This document shows, one piece after another, positions 38,166-47,457 of a DNA stretch of 64,000 nt. Both the position numbers and the translations under genes were made by a program. The notes under the pieces are model-generated. The model did no database searches and was not told where the DNA came from. It was given only the letters and a program-made list of their open reading frames with translations. Numbering within the stretch: the first letter of the stretch is position 1; each line of letters starts with the position of its first letter. Origin of the DNA: BD2-11 sp965221785 (GTDB lineage: Bacteria; Gemmatimonadota; Gemmatimonadetes; Longimicrobiales; Gaopeijiaceae); the NCBI GenBank assembly GCA_965221785.1, contig CBDCSR010000003.1:2418001-2482000 (forward strand). The letters run 5' to 3'.

Positions 38166-38963
38166 TTACCCGGTCTCGCGCCGATCCGCGGGGCGCTCCG
38201 AGGACGGAGCGTCCAGTATCTCCTTGAGCACGAAGGCGCGCCGCAGCGAATTCCGGTCGCCGCTCCCGAAGAGTTCCCTGTAGATGGGGGGGCGCGCGCG
38301 CCCGCCGCGTCCGGCACCCGGCGCACCGGCGGCCGCGGGCTCAAGGCGACGCCGTTCCCCGGCGGCCGAGTCCCGCAGGGGCACCACCTCACGCGGCCCG
38401 CGAACCGGGCGACCTCTGCTCTCGTCGCCTCTGGAAAGTCGACGGCCGCTCGCAGGCGATCCCCGTTCAACGCGGGGCCGCCCTCGTTCACGCCCGGCGC
38501 CTTCCGGCGCCCGGTCAACCCGTGCCCGCCTCCCTGCCTCGGACCTCCGGCGCTCCTGGTCCGAGGTGCGCCGCTCGCGCGCGACCTGCCTGCGCTCTTC
38601 CCGGCCCAGCGAGGGCCGCCGCCGGTCATCCGGCGTCGACGGCCGCGCACCCGCAGGTTCTTCCGGCGTGTCCTCCTCGTCCTGCATCACACCCGCAATA
38701 CCGGGCCCCATCAGCTTCTCCAGGTAACCCGGGCCCATGAGCTTCTCCAGGCCCACGAGCTCCCCCAGGGCTTCGCCCGGCTCCTTCTTCCCGGCCTCAC
38801 CCTCCTCCGCCTGAGCCGGCGACCGCTCCGCACGCCACTCCTCGTCGCCCTCTTCCTCGGGAGGAAGCGCCTCCTTCTGCTGCTGGCTGCGGCGCGCCCG
38901 AGCAACGCTGTCGATGATGGACAGCGCCATGAAGACCAGGAACAGAAGAAGTCCGGTGCTCAT
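38166..38963 (-). CDS. Charged, mostly disordered membrane-anchored protein downstream of floA
   Basis: A 265-residue protein with one N-terminal transmembrane helix (LLLFLVFMALSIIDSV), an acidic segment with a tandem repeat of EKLMGPG (about residues 73-88), then about 130 residues rich in Arg, Glu, Gly and Pro with no fold signature, and a short ordered-looking C-terminus (YRELFGSG...LRRAFVLKEILDAP). It starts 48 bp after floA and is probably in the nfeD-floA operon. I do not recognise a family. A scaffold role in flotillin-type membrane domains is only a guess from context. Confidence 0.65.
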   Translation of the reverse strand: MSTGLLLFLVFMALSIIDSVARARRSQQQKEALPPEEEGDEEWRAERSPAQAEEGEAGKKEPGEALGELVGLEKLMGPGYLEKLMGPGIAGVMQDEEDTPEEPAGARPSTPDDRRRPSLGREERRQVARERRTSDQERRRSEAGRRARVDRAPEGAGRERGRPRVERGSPASGRRLSRGDESRGRPVRGPREVVPLRDSAAGERRRLEPAAAGAPGAGRGGRARPPIYRELFGSGDRNSLRRAFVLKEILDAPSSERPADRRETG

Positions 38964-39011
38964 GCCGCGTCTTCCGCGTTACGCGCGCAGGCCATCCGCC
39001 GTCTCTCCGGC

Positions 39012-39998
39012 CTACGCCAGGGGCTCGCCCGAAGCGGACTCGTCCTCGCCTGCGATCGAGTTCCGCATCGCAGTGTCCGCCTGCACGTTACGGTACCGGA
39101 TGTAATCCATCACGCCAAGGTTGCCGTCGCGGAAGGCGTCCGCCATGGCCAGCGGCACCTGTGCCTCGGCCTCCACCAGGTTGGCGCGCATCTCCTGCAC
39201 CTTGGCGACGTTCTCCTGCTCGGAAGCGACCGCCATGGCGCGCCGCTCCTCCGCCCGCGCCTGGGCGACGCGCTTGTCGGCCTCGGCCTGGTCGGTCTGC
39301 AGCTCGGCGCCGATGTTCTTGCCGACGTCGACATCCGCGATGTCGATGGAGAGGATCTCGAAGGCGGTCCCCGAGTCGAGTCCCTTGGCGAGCACCGCCT
39401 TGGAGATGCTGTCCGGGTTCTCGAGCACCGCCTGGTGCGTGTCCGACGAACCGATGCTGGAGACGATGCCCTCCCCGACGCGCGCGACGATGGTCTCCTC
39501 GCCGGCGCCCCCGACCAGCCGGTTGATATTGGCGCGCACGGTCACGCGCGCGACCGCGATCAACTGGATGCCGTCGCGCGCCATCGCCGCCACCCGGGGC
39601 GTGGTGATGACCTTGGGGTTCACCGAGACCTGGACCGCCTCGAAGACGTCACGGCCGGCCAGGTCGATCGCCGCGGCCTGGTTGAAGGAGAGTTCGATGT
39701 TGGCCTTGTCGGCGCTGATGAGCGCGGTCACCACGCGGTCCACCCGTCCGCCGGCGAGGTAGTGCGCCTCAAGGTCCGCGATGCGGATGAACAGCCCGGC
39801 CTTGGTGGCCCAGATGAGGGGCCGCACCACGGCGGGCGGAGGCACTTTGCGCAGGCGCATGCCGATCAGGTAGGTGATGCCCAGCCGCACGCCGGCCGAG
39901 ATGGCCTCGATCCACAGGCGCACGGGTACCGCCCACAGCACCATGAGGATGAAAACGACGATCAGTACAGGAAAAAACAGAGCGGCGATGGCTTCCAT
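39012..39998 (-). CDS. floA: Flotillin-like protein FloA (UPF0365)
   Basis: A 328-residue FloA protein. An N-terminal hairpin-like membrane region (LFFPVLIVVFILMVLWAVPVRLWIEAISAGV) is followed by the PHB/SPFH-like domain with RADKANIEL-type sequence (ISADKANIELSFNQAAAIDLAGRDV), TVRANINRLVGGAGEETI and a long coiled coil (RVAQARAEERRAMAVASEQENVAKVQEMRANLVEAEA). FloA oligomerises and organises membrane microdomains. It follows nfeD by 39 bp, a conserved pairing in many bacteria. Confidence 0.92.
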   Translation of the reverse strand: MEAIAALFFPVLIVVFILMVLWAVPVRLWIEAISAGVRLGITYLIGMRLRKVPPPAVVRPLIWATKAGLFIRIADLEAHYLAGGRVDRVVTALISADKANIELSFNQAAAIDLAGRDVFEAVQVSVNPKVITTPRVAAMARDGIQLIAVARVTVRANINRLVGGAGEETIVARVGEGIVSSIGSSDTHQAVLENPDSISKAVLAKGLDSGTAFEILSIDIADVDVGKNIGAELQTDQAEADKRVAQARAEERRAMAVASEQENVAKVQEMRANLVEAEAQVPLAMADAFRDGNLGVMDYIRYRNVQADTAMRNSIAGEDESASGEPLA

Positions 39999-40037
39999 TG
40001 GATGTCATCCGTGTGGGGACAAGGGAGGGCTTGAGTA

Positions 40038-41417
40038 TCAGGATTCGTGCTGCTTGGGGTTCGAGGACCCCTTCTTCACCGGGCGGACCACGCACCGATA
40101 GCCTTCGGCGCTCAGGACCCGGATGGATTCGCCTTCGGAGATGAACTCCGAGTCGGCGACGACATCCACCCGCTCGTCGCCGAAGAGACCGGTGCCGGCA
40201 GGGCGCAGATCCGTGAGCGCCACGCCTTCCGACCCTACCAGGTCCTCGCGCCGGCTGGCGGACTCGAAGCCGTGTTCGCGGTCGGTGGCGTCCTTGAGCA
40301 GGAGGCCGGAGCGCGCGATGTGGCGGCTCCGCGGAAGCCGTCGCAAGAGAGCCCACGAGGTCACCAGTATGATGACCAGGCTGAGCGAGACGACGGTGCT
40401 GGCCTGGGAGAAGTCGGCGGCCGTGGGCAGACCGCCCAGCATGCTCATGAACACGCCGCCCACGATGGCGGCGATGCCGAGCACGCCGAGGATGCCGAAC
40501 CCGGGGATCAGGAGGGCTTCGGCGGCGAGCAGCCCGACGCCTCCTCCCACGAGGAGAAGGTCGGTCCAGGCGGCCAGCCCCACGATCAGGTGCGAGCCGA
40601 AGTACCCCGACAGGCAGAGGACGCCGACCAGCCCCGGCGCGCCGAGCCCGGGGGTGCGGATCTCGATGATGAGCCCCAGGAACCCCAGGGAGAGCAGGAA
40701 CGGGGCGACGGTGGGGTGGGAGAGGAAGCGCACCAGGCGCTCGGACCAGTTGATCTCGTGCCTGCGGATGGGCGCTTCGCGTGCGCCGGCGACCTCCAGC
40801 ACCGCATCAAGGTCGTCGACCTGGCGCGCGTAGCCGAGAGCCACGGCCTCCTCGGTGGTAAGGGTGAGCAACTGTCCCTCCTCCACCACGTCGGGAATGG
40901 CAATGGCCTCGTCGACCATCGCCTCGGCGACCGCCGGATCGAGTTCCGCCGCCTCGGCCAGCGCGCGCATCTCGCTGCGCATCGCCGAGACGATCTTCTC
41001 GCTGGCCCTTTCCCCCGAGCCGTCCACCGGGGTCGCGGCGCCAATCACCGATCCGGGCCGCATGAGGATCCCGTCGGTGGCAAGGGAGATCAGCGCGCCC
41101 GCGGAGAGTGCGCGGCGGTTGACGTAGGCATAGACGGGAATGCCGGCGTCCGCGATGGCGTCGCCGATGCGCTCGGCGGCGTCCACGCGACCTCCGGGGG
41201 TGTCGATGTCCAGCACCAGCGCCGCGGCGCCCTCCGCCTCGGCCTCGCGGATGGCCCGTTCGATAGAGGGCGCAAGACCAAGCTCGATCACGCCGGTGAC
41301 GGGCACGACCACCACCGGCGCGCGGCCACCGGGCTCCTGGGGGACCTCGCCGGTAACGAATCCCAGACTCGCCCCGGCGGCGACCAGGATCCCGCCGGCC
41401 ATGACACGCATTGACAT
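40038..41417 (-). CDS. NfeD family membrane-bound serine protease
   Basis: A 459-residue long-form NfeD protein. A signal/anchor is followed by a ClpP/SppA-like serine protease domain (about 35-215) with DIDTPGGRVDAA and RRALSAGALISLATDGILM carrying the nucleophile serine; the partner lysine is probably in GERASEKIVSAM. Next come five or six transmembrane helices (about 235-385) and a C-terminal OB-fold NfeD domain (GSEGVALTDLRPAGTGLFGDERVDVVADSEFI). Such proteases cleave hydrophobic stretches of membrane proteins, including stomatin-like partners, which fits the adjacent floA. ATG 41417 is preferred. Confidence 0.88.
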   Translation of the reverse strand: MSMRVMAGGILVAAGASLGFVTGEVPQEPGGRAPVVVVPVTGVIELGLAPSIERAIREAEAEGAAALVLDIDTPGGRVDAAERIGDAIADAGIPVYAYVNRRALSAGALISLATDGILMRPGSVIGAATPVDGSGERASEKIVSAMRSEMRALAEAAELDPAVAEAMVDEAIAIPDVVEEGQLLTLTTEEAVALGYARQVDDLDAVLEVAGAREAPIRRHEINWSERLVRFLSHPTVAPFLLSLGFLGLIIEIRTPGLGAPGLVGVLCLSGYFGSHLIVGLAAWTDLLLVGGGVGLLAAEALLIPGFGILGVLGIAAIVGGVFMSMLGGLPTAADFSQASTVVSLSLVIILVTSWALLRRLPRSRHIARSGLLLKDATDREHGFESASRREDLVGSEGVALTDLRPAGTGLFGDERVDVVADSEFISEGESIRVLSAEGYRCVVRPVKKGSSNPKQHES

Positions 41418-41765
41418 CTTCACCAGTGTCGGCCCTCCTCCTCTTGCTGACCTCCGAAACCTGCGGCTTTTCGCGTCGTCCTGTAATCCCCCGATCCGCG
41501 CGCGCCGTTCCAGCAAACTAGCGATCCGTGGATGAATTCGCGCGCACCGGGAGCGGCGCCTGTTCCGCGCGCGGGCGATGAGGGGCGGAGCAGGGCCGCG
41601 GCCTGCCCGACAGCCGCGACTTGAAACCGCACTTGCCCGCAGGGGCGCTCCCCGGCATGGTGGCGGTGTCCCGAAGCCATGTGGCCGGCCCGCAATGGAC
41701 CCGGCAATCCACTTGCCCGCCCCGTTGCGCGCCGCAGCCCGACTCTTCCCAACCCCGTATCAGCC
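41418..41765. other. Divergent intergenic region between nfeD and the sortilin-like gene
   Basis: About 350 bp between two divergently read genes, which should hold both promoters. I see no convincing sigma-70 boxes and no RNA gene. The sequence is very GC-rich with several inverted segments but no T-tract hairpin. Confidence 0.5.
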
Positions 41766-44700
41766 ATGCCCATCATCGCCCGCTCAGTCCGACGCTCGCT
41801 CGCCGCTCTCGCGCTCCTGACCTGCGCGCTGCCCTCGCCGGCACGCGCCCAGGTCTCCGTCGCCGACGCCCTTTCAGACCTGTCCCTACGAGAGATCGGC
41901 CCGGCGGTTGCCGGGGGGCGCATCGCCGACATCGAAGTGAACCCCGCCGACCGCTCCGTGTGGTACGTGGCGGTGGGCTCGGGCGGCATATGGAAGACCA
42001 CCAACGCCGGCGTCACCTGGACGCCCGTGTTCGACGATCAGCCCACCTACTCCATCGGCGACCTCGCCCTCGACCCCGCCAACCCGGAGGTGGTGTGGGC
42101 GGGCACCGGCGAGAACGTGAGCGGGCGCCACGTGGCGTGGGGCTCGGGCGTCTATCGCAGCCGTGACGGAGGCGGCAGCTGGGAGCAGGTGGGCCTCGCG
42201 GACAGCGAGCATATCGGCAAGATCCTCATTCACCCCGACGACGGGAATACCCTGCTGGTCGCGGCGGAGGGTCCGCTCTGGTCGGCCGGCGGCGAGCGCG
42301 GCGTCTACCGGACCACCGACGGCGGCAACAGTTGGCAGCAGGTGCTCGCGCTCGACGAACACACCGGGGTCACCGACATCGAGTTCGCTCCCGGCAACCC
42401 CGACGTCGTCTACGCCGCCGCCTTCCAGCGCCGCCGGCATGTCTGGGGCTACATGGCGGGCGGCCCATCCTCCGGCATCCACAAGTCCACCGACGGCGGA
42501 GACAGCTGGCGCGAGGTGACGCGCGGACTTCCCTCCGGAGACATGGGCAAGATCGGGCTCGCGGTCACGCCGGCCGACCCGGACATCGTATACGCCACCA
42601 TCGAGGCCAACGACGAGGAGCGGGGCTTCTACCGCTCCACCGACCAGGGCGAGAGCTGGGAGAAGCGCAACTCCTACATCTCCGGGGGGACCGGCCCGCA
42701 CTATTACCAGGAAATCGAGGCCTCCCCGACGGATGCGGACCTGGTGATCCAGATGGACGTGTTCTACCAGATCACGCGCGACGGTGGAGCCACCTTCGCA
42801 ACGCTGGGCGACGGTCGCCAGAAGCACTCCGACAACCACGCGCTGTGGTTCGACCCGCAGGACACCCGGCACATGCTCGCGGGGACGGACGCCGGACTCT
42901 ACGAGACCTTCGACGAAGGAGAGACCTGGCGCCATTTCCCCAACATGCCCATCTCGCAGTTCTACAAGGTCGCCCTCTCCAACCGGGAACCCTTCTTCGA
43001 GATCCTGGGCGGGGCGCAGGACCTGGGGACGCTGTGGGGGCCATCGCGCACAACCCACGTCGAGGGGGTGCGCAACTCGGACTGGTACTTCCCGATGGGC
43101 GCGGACGGCTACGGGGTGCAATTCGATCCCTCCGACCCGGACATCCTCTACCTGATGACGCAGGTGGGGAACCTGTACCGGGTCGATCGCCGGAGCGACG
43201 AGGCCATCCAGATCCAGCCCCAGCCCGAAGTCGGAGATCCGCCGGAGCGCTGGAACTGGGATTCGCCGATCCTGGTGAGTCCGCACTCCACGAACCGGCT
43301 CTACTTCGCTTCGCAGCGCGTGTGGAGAAGCGAGGACCGGGGCGACTCCTGGACGGCGGTCAGCGGCGACTTGACCACCAACACCAATCGCTACGAGCTG
43401 CCCTTCATGGGCCGCGTGTGGGAACTCGACGCGCTGCACGACAACGGCGCCATGTCGATGTACGCCACGATCACCTCCATCAGCGAGAGCGCGGTGCAGG
43501 AGGATGTCCTGTACGTCGGCACCGATGACGGGCTGATCCACTTCAGCCCGGACGGCGGCGGCAGCTGGAGCGGCGCGGCGGCGCTTCCCGGGGTTCCGGA
43601 GCGCTCCTTCATCAACGATGTCGAGGCTAGCCAGCACGACGCCGCGACGGTGTTCGCGGTCGCGGACGCGCACAAGACCGGCGACTACGCGCCCTACGTC
43701 TTCCGGAGCGACGACAGCGGGCAGAGCTGGTCCTCCATTTCCGGGGATCTGGAGGATGGAACCATCGCCTGGGCGATCCAGCAGGACCACGAGAACGCGG
43801 ACCTGCTCTTCCTGGCGGCGGAGTGGGGCCTCTACTTCTCTCCCAACGGGGGCGAGAACTGGCACCGGCTCCAGGGCGCGCCCACCATCGCCTTCCGCGA
43901 CCTGAAGCTGCAGCGGCGGGACGGCGACCTGGTGGGCGCCACGTTCGGGCGGGGCTTCTACGTGCTGGACGACTACAGCCCGCTACGCGAGATCGCGGGC
44001 GGGGCACTGGCCGCGGAGGATGGCGCGGGGGTGTGGCCGGCGCGGGACGCGTGGTGGTACATCCCGAGCATTCCCAACCAGGCGCCGGGGCGCCCGACGC
44101 TGGGGACCGACGCCTACTCGGCGCCCAACCCGCCCTTCGGGGCCACGCTCACCTACTTCCTCTCCGAAGTGCCCTCGACCGCGGGGGCTCGGCGCGCCGA
44201 GCAGGAAGCGGAGATGCGCGAGTTGAGCACCGACGTGCCCTTCCCCGGATACGAGACGCTGCGCGCCGAGGCCGCCGAGAGCGGGCCGAGGGCGCTGGTG
44301 CGGGTCTCGGACGCCAGCGGCGCGCCGGTGCGCTGGGTCCAGGGCCCCGCGCGCGCCGGGCTGCACCGCGTCACCTGGGACCTGCGGAGACCTGCGCCCA
44401 ACCCCATCAACCTCACCACCCCGGCGTTCCTCCCGCCGTGGGCGTCCGCTCCGGCCGGGCCGCTGGCGCCTCCCGGCGAGTACTCGGCGCAACTGGTGCT
44501 TGTCACGGCGGACGGCGTCGAGGAGGTCGGCGGGGCGCAGAGCTTCCGGGTAAAGCCGGTTCCGAATGCGCCTCCGGGAACCGACTTCGTGGCGGTGGCG
44601 GCCTTTCAGCACCGCGTGAGCGAGCTGCAGCGGCGCATCGGGGTAGCCAGCTCGGAACTGGGGCGCCAGTCGGAGCGGCTTGGCTACATGCGCGCCGCTC

Positions 44701-45056
44701 TGTTGCGTACACCCGCCGCGGGAGCCGAACTGTTCGGCGGCATCGACGAGGTCGAGCAGGCATTCGCCGGCATCCGCCTGCGGTTGCAGGGGGACCAGCT
44801 GCGCGGCTCCCTCAACGAACCCAGCGTGCCGTCGGTCGCCAACCGGGTGGGCAACGTCGTGGGAGGTCACTGGCAGACGCGCCAGGACCCGACCGCGACC
44901 CAGCGGCGAAACATCGAGATCGCCGAGAGAGACCTCGCGGGCGTAGAGCAGGACCTCGCCGACCTCATGGGCGGAGCACTGGCCGAGCTGGAGGAGGCGC
45001 TGGCCGCCGCGGGAGCCCCCTGGACGCCCGGACGCGCCATCGGTCGGTCGCGCTGA
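41766..45056 (+). CDS. Secreted BNR/Asp-box (sortilin-like) propeller protein
   Basis: A 1096-residue exoprotein with a signal peptide (LAALALLTCALPSPARA|Q). The first about 780 residues form a large propeller with repeated Asp-box motifs: SRDGGGSW, TTDGGNSW, STDGGDSW, STDQGESW, SEDRGDSW, SDDSGQSW and SPNGGENW. This is the VPS10/sortilin-like or glycosyl-hydrolase-like BNR type. The C-terminal about 300 residues hold a FnIII-like strand region (VQGPARAGLHRVTWDLRRP) and a helical tail. Many Bacteroidetes- and Gemmatimonadota-like genomes encode such proteins; the substrate is unknown. It may bind or process glycans or peptides outside the cell. Confidence 0.82.
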   Translation: MPIIARSVRRSLAALALLTCALPSPARAQVSVADALSDLSLREIGPAVAGGRIADIEVNPADRSVWYVAVGSGGIWKTTNAGVTWTPVFDDQPTYSIGDLALDPANPEVVWAGTGENVSGRHVAWGSGVYRSRDGGGSWEQVGLADSEHIGKILIHPDDGNTLLVAAEGPLWSAGGERGVYRTTDGGNSWQQVLALDEHTGVTDIEFAPGNPDVVYAAAFQRRRHVWGYMAGGPSSGIHKSTDGGDSWREVTRGLPSGDMGKIGLAVTPADPDIVYATIEANDEERGFYRSTDQGESWEKRNSYISGGTGPHYYQEIEASPTDADLVIQMDVFYQITRDGGATFATLGDGRQKHSDNHALWFDPQDTRHMLAGTDAGLYETFDEGETWRHFPNMPISQFYKVALSNREPFFEILGGAQDLGTLWGPSRTTHVEGVRNSDWYFPMGADGYGVQFDPSDPDILYLMTQVGNLYRVDRRSDEAIQIQPQPEVGDPPERWNWDSPILVSPHSTNRLYFASQRVWRSEDRGDSWTAVSGDLTTNTNRYELPFMGRVWELDALHDNGAMSMYATITSISESAVQEDVLYVGTDDGLIHFSPDGGGSWSGAAALPGVPERSFINDVEASQHDAATVFAVADAHKTGDYAPYVFRSDDSGQSWSSISGDLEDGTIAWAIQQDHENADLLFLAAEWGLYFSPNGGENWHRLQGAPTIAFRDLKLQRRDGDLVGATFGRGFYVLDDYSPLREIAGGALAAEDGAGVWPARDAWWYIPSIPNQAPGRPTLGTDAYSAPNPPFGATLTYFLSEVPSTAGARRAEQEAEMRELSTDVPFPGYETLRAEAAESGPRALVRVSDASGAPVRWVQGPARAGLHRVTWDLRRPAPNPINLTTPAFLPPWASAPAGPLAPPGEYSAQLVLVTADGVEEVGGAQSFRVKPVPNAPPGTDFVAVAAFQHRVSELQRRIGVASSELGRQSERLGYMRAALLRTPAAGAELFGGIDEVEQAFAGIRLRLQGDQLRGSLNEPSVPSVANRVGNVVGGHWQTRQDPTATQRRNIEIAERDLAGVEQDLADLMGGALAELEEALAAAGAPWTPGRAIGRSR

Positions 45057-45086
45057 CGGATCGTCGCCGGACGGCAGTCTCCGGGC

Positions 45087-45127
45087 CCGGACCGGATCCC
45101 GGCCCCCTTTCAGGGTCCCCGGTCCGG
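45087..45127 (+). terminator. Inverted repeat, possible terminator of the sortilin-like gene
   Basis: CCGGACCGG (45,087-45,095) pairs with CCGGTCCGG (45,119-45,127) across a 23-base loop that itself holds a weaker GGATCCC/GGGTCC pairing. It lies 30 bp after the stop codon. There is no clear U-tract after it, so termination is only probable. Confidence 0.4.
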
Positions 45128-45138
45128 AGCCGCGGCAC

Positions 45139-45144
45139 TATAAT
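45139..45144 (+). promoter_or_regulatory. Sigma-70-like -10 box upstream of the beta-oxidation operon
   Basis: A perfect TATAAT lies 51 bp upstream of the first enoyl-CoA hydratase start, in otherwise GC-rich sequence. The -35 region falls inside the preceding inverted repeat and has no good match to TTGACA, so this inverted repeat might also be an operator. Confidence 0.45.
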
Positions 45145-45194
45145 TGTGCGCCCATTCGAGAAAACACCGCACCATTCATCACGGAGAAACCCGC

Positions 45195-45995
45195 ATGACC
45201 GACCAGACCCTGGTCCACTACGATGTCAAGGACGGCGTCTGCATCCTGACCCTCGACGATCCCCCGGCGAACACCTACACCTATGGCATGATGCAGCAGC
45301 TCGACGCCTGCATCCTGAGAGCGCGCATGGACGAGGACGCACACGTCATCGTGCTCACCGGCAGAGGCGAGAAGTTCTTCAGCGCGGGCGCCAGCATCCA
45401 GATGCTCAACGAGGTCACGCCGACGTTCAAGTATTTCTTCTGTCTGCACGCCAACGAGACGCTCAACCGCCTCGAGCATACCCCGAAGCTCACCATCGGC
45501 GCGCTCAACGGGCACACTGTGGGCGGCGGGCTCGAGATCGCCATGGCCTGCGACCTGCGGGTGGCGCGGGCGGGCGGTTCCCGCATCGGGCTTCCCGAGA
45601 TCAACCTGGGCGTGCTGCCCGGCACCGGCGGCACCCAGCGGCTCGCGCGCCTGGTCGGCAAGTCGCGCTCCATCGAGATGATGACCACCGGACAGCTTTT
45701 CGGCTTTGCCGAGGCCCTCGACCACGGCATCATCAACCGTGTGATCGAGGCGGAATCCGGGGACGACTTCATGGCGAAGGCCCTGGAGTTCGCGGGCGGA
45801 TTCACGCCGCCGGGCAAGGCATCGAAGGCCGTCGGCCTGATCAAGAGATCGGTCCAGACGGGCGCCGAGATCCCCTTCGAGACCGGTCTGGCCGTCGAGC
45901 GCGAGTTCCAGCAGCAGCTCTTCCAGAGCGAGGATGCGACGGAGGGCATCGCCGCCTACGTGGAGAAGCGCCGCGCCGCTTTCCAGGGCAGGTAG
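45195..45995 (+). CDS. Enoyl-CoA hydratase/isomerase family protein
   Basis: A 266-residue crotonase-fold protein. The oxyanion-hole motifs are KFFSAGASIQML and NGHTVGGGLEIAMACDLRVA; the catalytic region reads GLPEINLGVLPGTGGTQRL with the glutamate in LPEINLG. It hydrates 2-enoyl-CoA in beta-oxidation. GGAGA precedes ATG 45195. It is the first gene of a run of five fatty-acid-type catabolic genes on the plus strand. Confidence 0.88.
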   Translation: MTDQTLVHYDVKDGVCILTLDDPPANTYTYGMMQQLDACILRARMDEDAHVIVLTGRGEKFFSAGASIQMLNEVTPTFKYFFCLHANETLNRLEHTPKLTIGALNGHTVGGGLEIAMACDLRVARAGGSRIGLPEINLGVLPGTGGTQRLARLVGKSRSIEMMTTGQLFGFAEALDHGIINRVIEAESGDDFMAKALEFAGGFTPPGKASKAVGLIKRSVQTGAEIPFETGLAVEREFQQQLFQSEDATEGIAAYVEKRRAAFQGR

Positions 45996-45999
45996 TCGG

Positions 46000-47457
46000 A
46001 TGAGCGGCGTGCCCACACGCGGTCTCTGGATTGACAACGCGATGGTGCCGTCGGCCTCCGGGGCCACCTTCGCGACCACCAATCCCGCGACCGGAGAGGT
46101 GCTGGCCGAAGTCGCGGAGGCGACCGGGGAGGATGTGGCGAGAGCGGTGGAGTCGGCGCACGCCGCGCTCGCGTCGAAGGCCTGGCGCCGCACCGACGCC
46201 CACAAGCGGTCGCGCCTGCTATGGCGGCTGGCGGACCTGATCGAGCGCGACGCCCAACTGATCGCGGAGACGGAGACCCGCGACAACGGCAAGCCCATCT
46301 TCGAATCGCGCTACGTCGACGTGCCCAGCGTGGTGGAGAACTTCCGCTACTTCGCCGGGCTGGCCGACAAGATCCAGGGCGAGACCATCCCGGTGAAGGG
46401 ACCGTTTCTGAACTACACCCTGCGCGAGCCCGTGGGGGTGGTGGGGTGCATCGTGCCCTGGAATTTCCCCCTGTCGCTCGCCACCTGGAAGGTCGCGCCG
46501 GCGCTGGCGTGCGGGAACGCGGTGGTGCTGAAGCCGGCCATGGAGACGCCCCTGACGGCCCTGCTGCTGGGCGAGCTGGCCGCCGAGGCAGGCTTTCCGC
46601 CCGGCATTCTGAACGTCGTCCCGGGACGCGGCACACGAGCCGGCGCCGCCATGGTGCGCCATCCCGGAGTGGACGCCATCGCTTTTACGGGCTCGACCGA
46701 GGTCGGCAAGACGATCATGCGGGAGGCGGCGGAAACGCTGAAGAAGGTCTCCCTGGAGCTGGGCGGCAAGTCGCCCAACATCGTCTTCGCGGACGCCGAC
46801 CTGGGCAGCGCGGTGCGTGGCGCCAACACCGGCATCTTCTACGGGAAGGGCGAGGTGTGCGCGGCGGGCTCGCGCATCCTGGTGCAGGAGTCGGTCTACG
46901 ACGAGTTCCTGGACGGGCTGGCGGCGCGCGCGGACGGGATGGCGGTGGGCGATCCCATGGGCCCGAAGACGCGCATGGGGGCGATCGTGAGCCGCAGGCA
47001 GCGGGACGTGGTGCTCGGATACATCGAGGCCGGCAAGGCCGACGGCGCCCGGCTGGTGACGGGGGGCGAGGCCGCCACGGTCGACGGTAAAGGCAACTTC
47101 GTGCAGGCCACCATCTTCGCGGACGTCAGCCCGGACATGCGCATCGCGCAGGAAGAGATCTTCGGGCCGGTGGCGGCGGTCATCCCGTTCTCGGATACCG
47201 CCGACGCCGTCGAGAAGGCCAACCGGACCATCTACGGGCTGGCGGCCGGCATCTGGACCCGCGACGTGGGCCGGGCGCACCGCATCGCCCGGGAGATCCG
47301 CGCCGGCACCGTGTGGATCAACACCTACAACCAGTACGACTCGGGTTCGCCCTTCGGCGGATACAAGCAGAGCGGCTTCGGCCGCGACCTCGGCTACCAG
47401 GCGGCGCTGGACAAATACACCCAGGTGAAGAGCGTCTGGGTGGCGCTGGACGGATGA
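46000..47457 (+). CDS. NAD(P)-dependent aldehyde dehydrogenase
   Basis: A 485-residue classical ALDH: VPWNFPLSLATWKVAPALACGN, FTGSTEVGKTIM, catalytic Glu in LELGGKSPNIVF, Cys287 in GEVCAAGSR, EIFGPVAAVIPF and GYKQSGFGRDLG at the end. The profile is of the betaine/short-chain aldehyde dehydrogenase kind. It starts 4 bp after the hydratase stop and overlaps the thiolase start (ATGA). In this operon it may oxidise an aldehyde to an acid that is then activated to CoA; the natural substrate is unknown. Confidence 0.9.
   Translation: MSGVPTRGLWIDNAMVPSASGATFATTNPATGEVLAEVAEATGEDVARAVESAHAALASKAWRRTDAHKRSRLLWRLADLIERDAQLIAETETRDNGKPIFESRYVDVPSVVENFRYFAGLADKIQGETIPVKGPFLNYTLREPVGVVGCIVPWNFPLSLATWKVAPALACGNAVVLKPAMETPLTALLLGELAAEAGFPPGILNVVPGRGTRAGAAMVRHPGVDAIAFTGSTEVGKTIMREAAETLKKVSLELGGKSPNIVFADADLGSAVRGANTGIFYGKGEVCAAGSRILVQESVYDEFLDGLAARADGMAVGDPMGPKTRMGAIVSRRQRDVVLGYIEAGKADGARLVTGGEAATVDGKGNFVQATIFADVSPDMRIAQEEIFGPVAAVIPFSDTADAVEKANRTIYGLAAGIWTRDVGRAHRIAREIRAGTVWINTYNQYDSGSPFGGYKQSGFGRDLGYQAALDKYTQVKSVWVALDG

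Noticed and set aside
41620..41700. Possible tRNA-like sequence (GGTTTCAAGTC on the minus strand)
   Set aside because: No five-base-pair T stem and no matching acceptor or anticodon arm could be formed.
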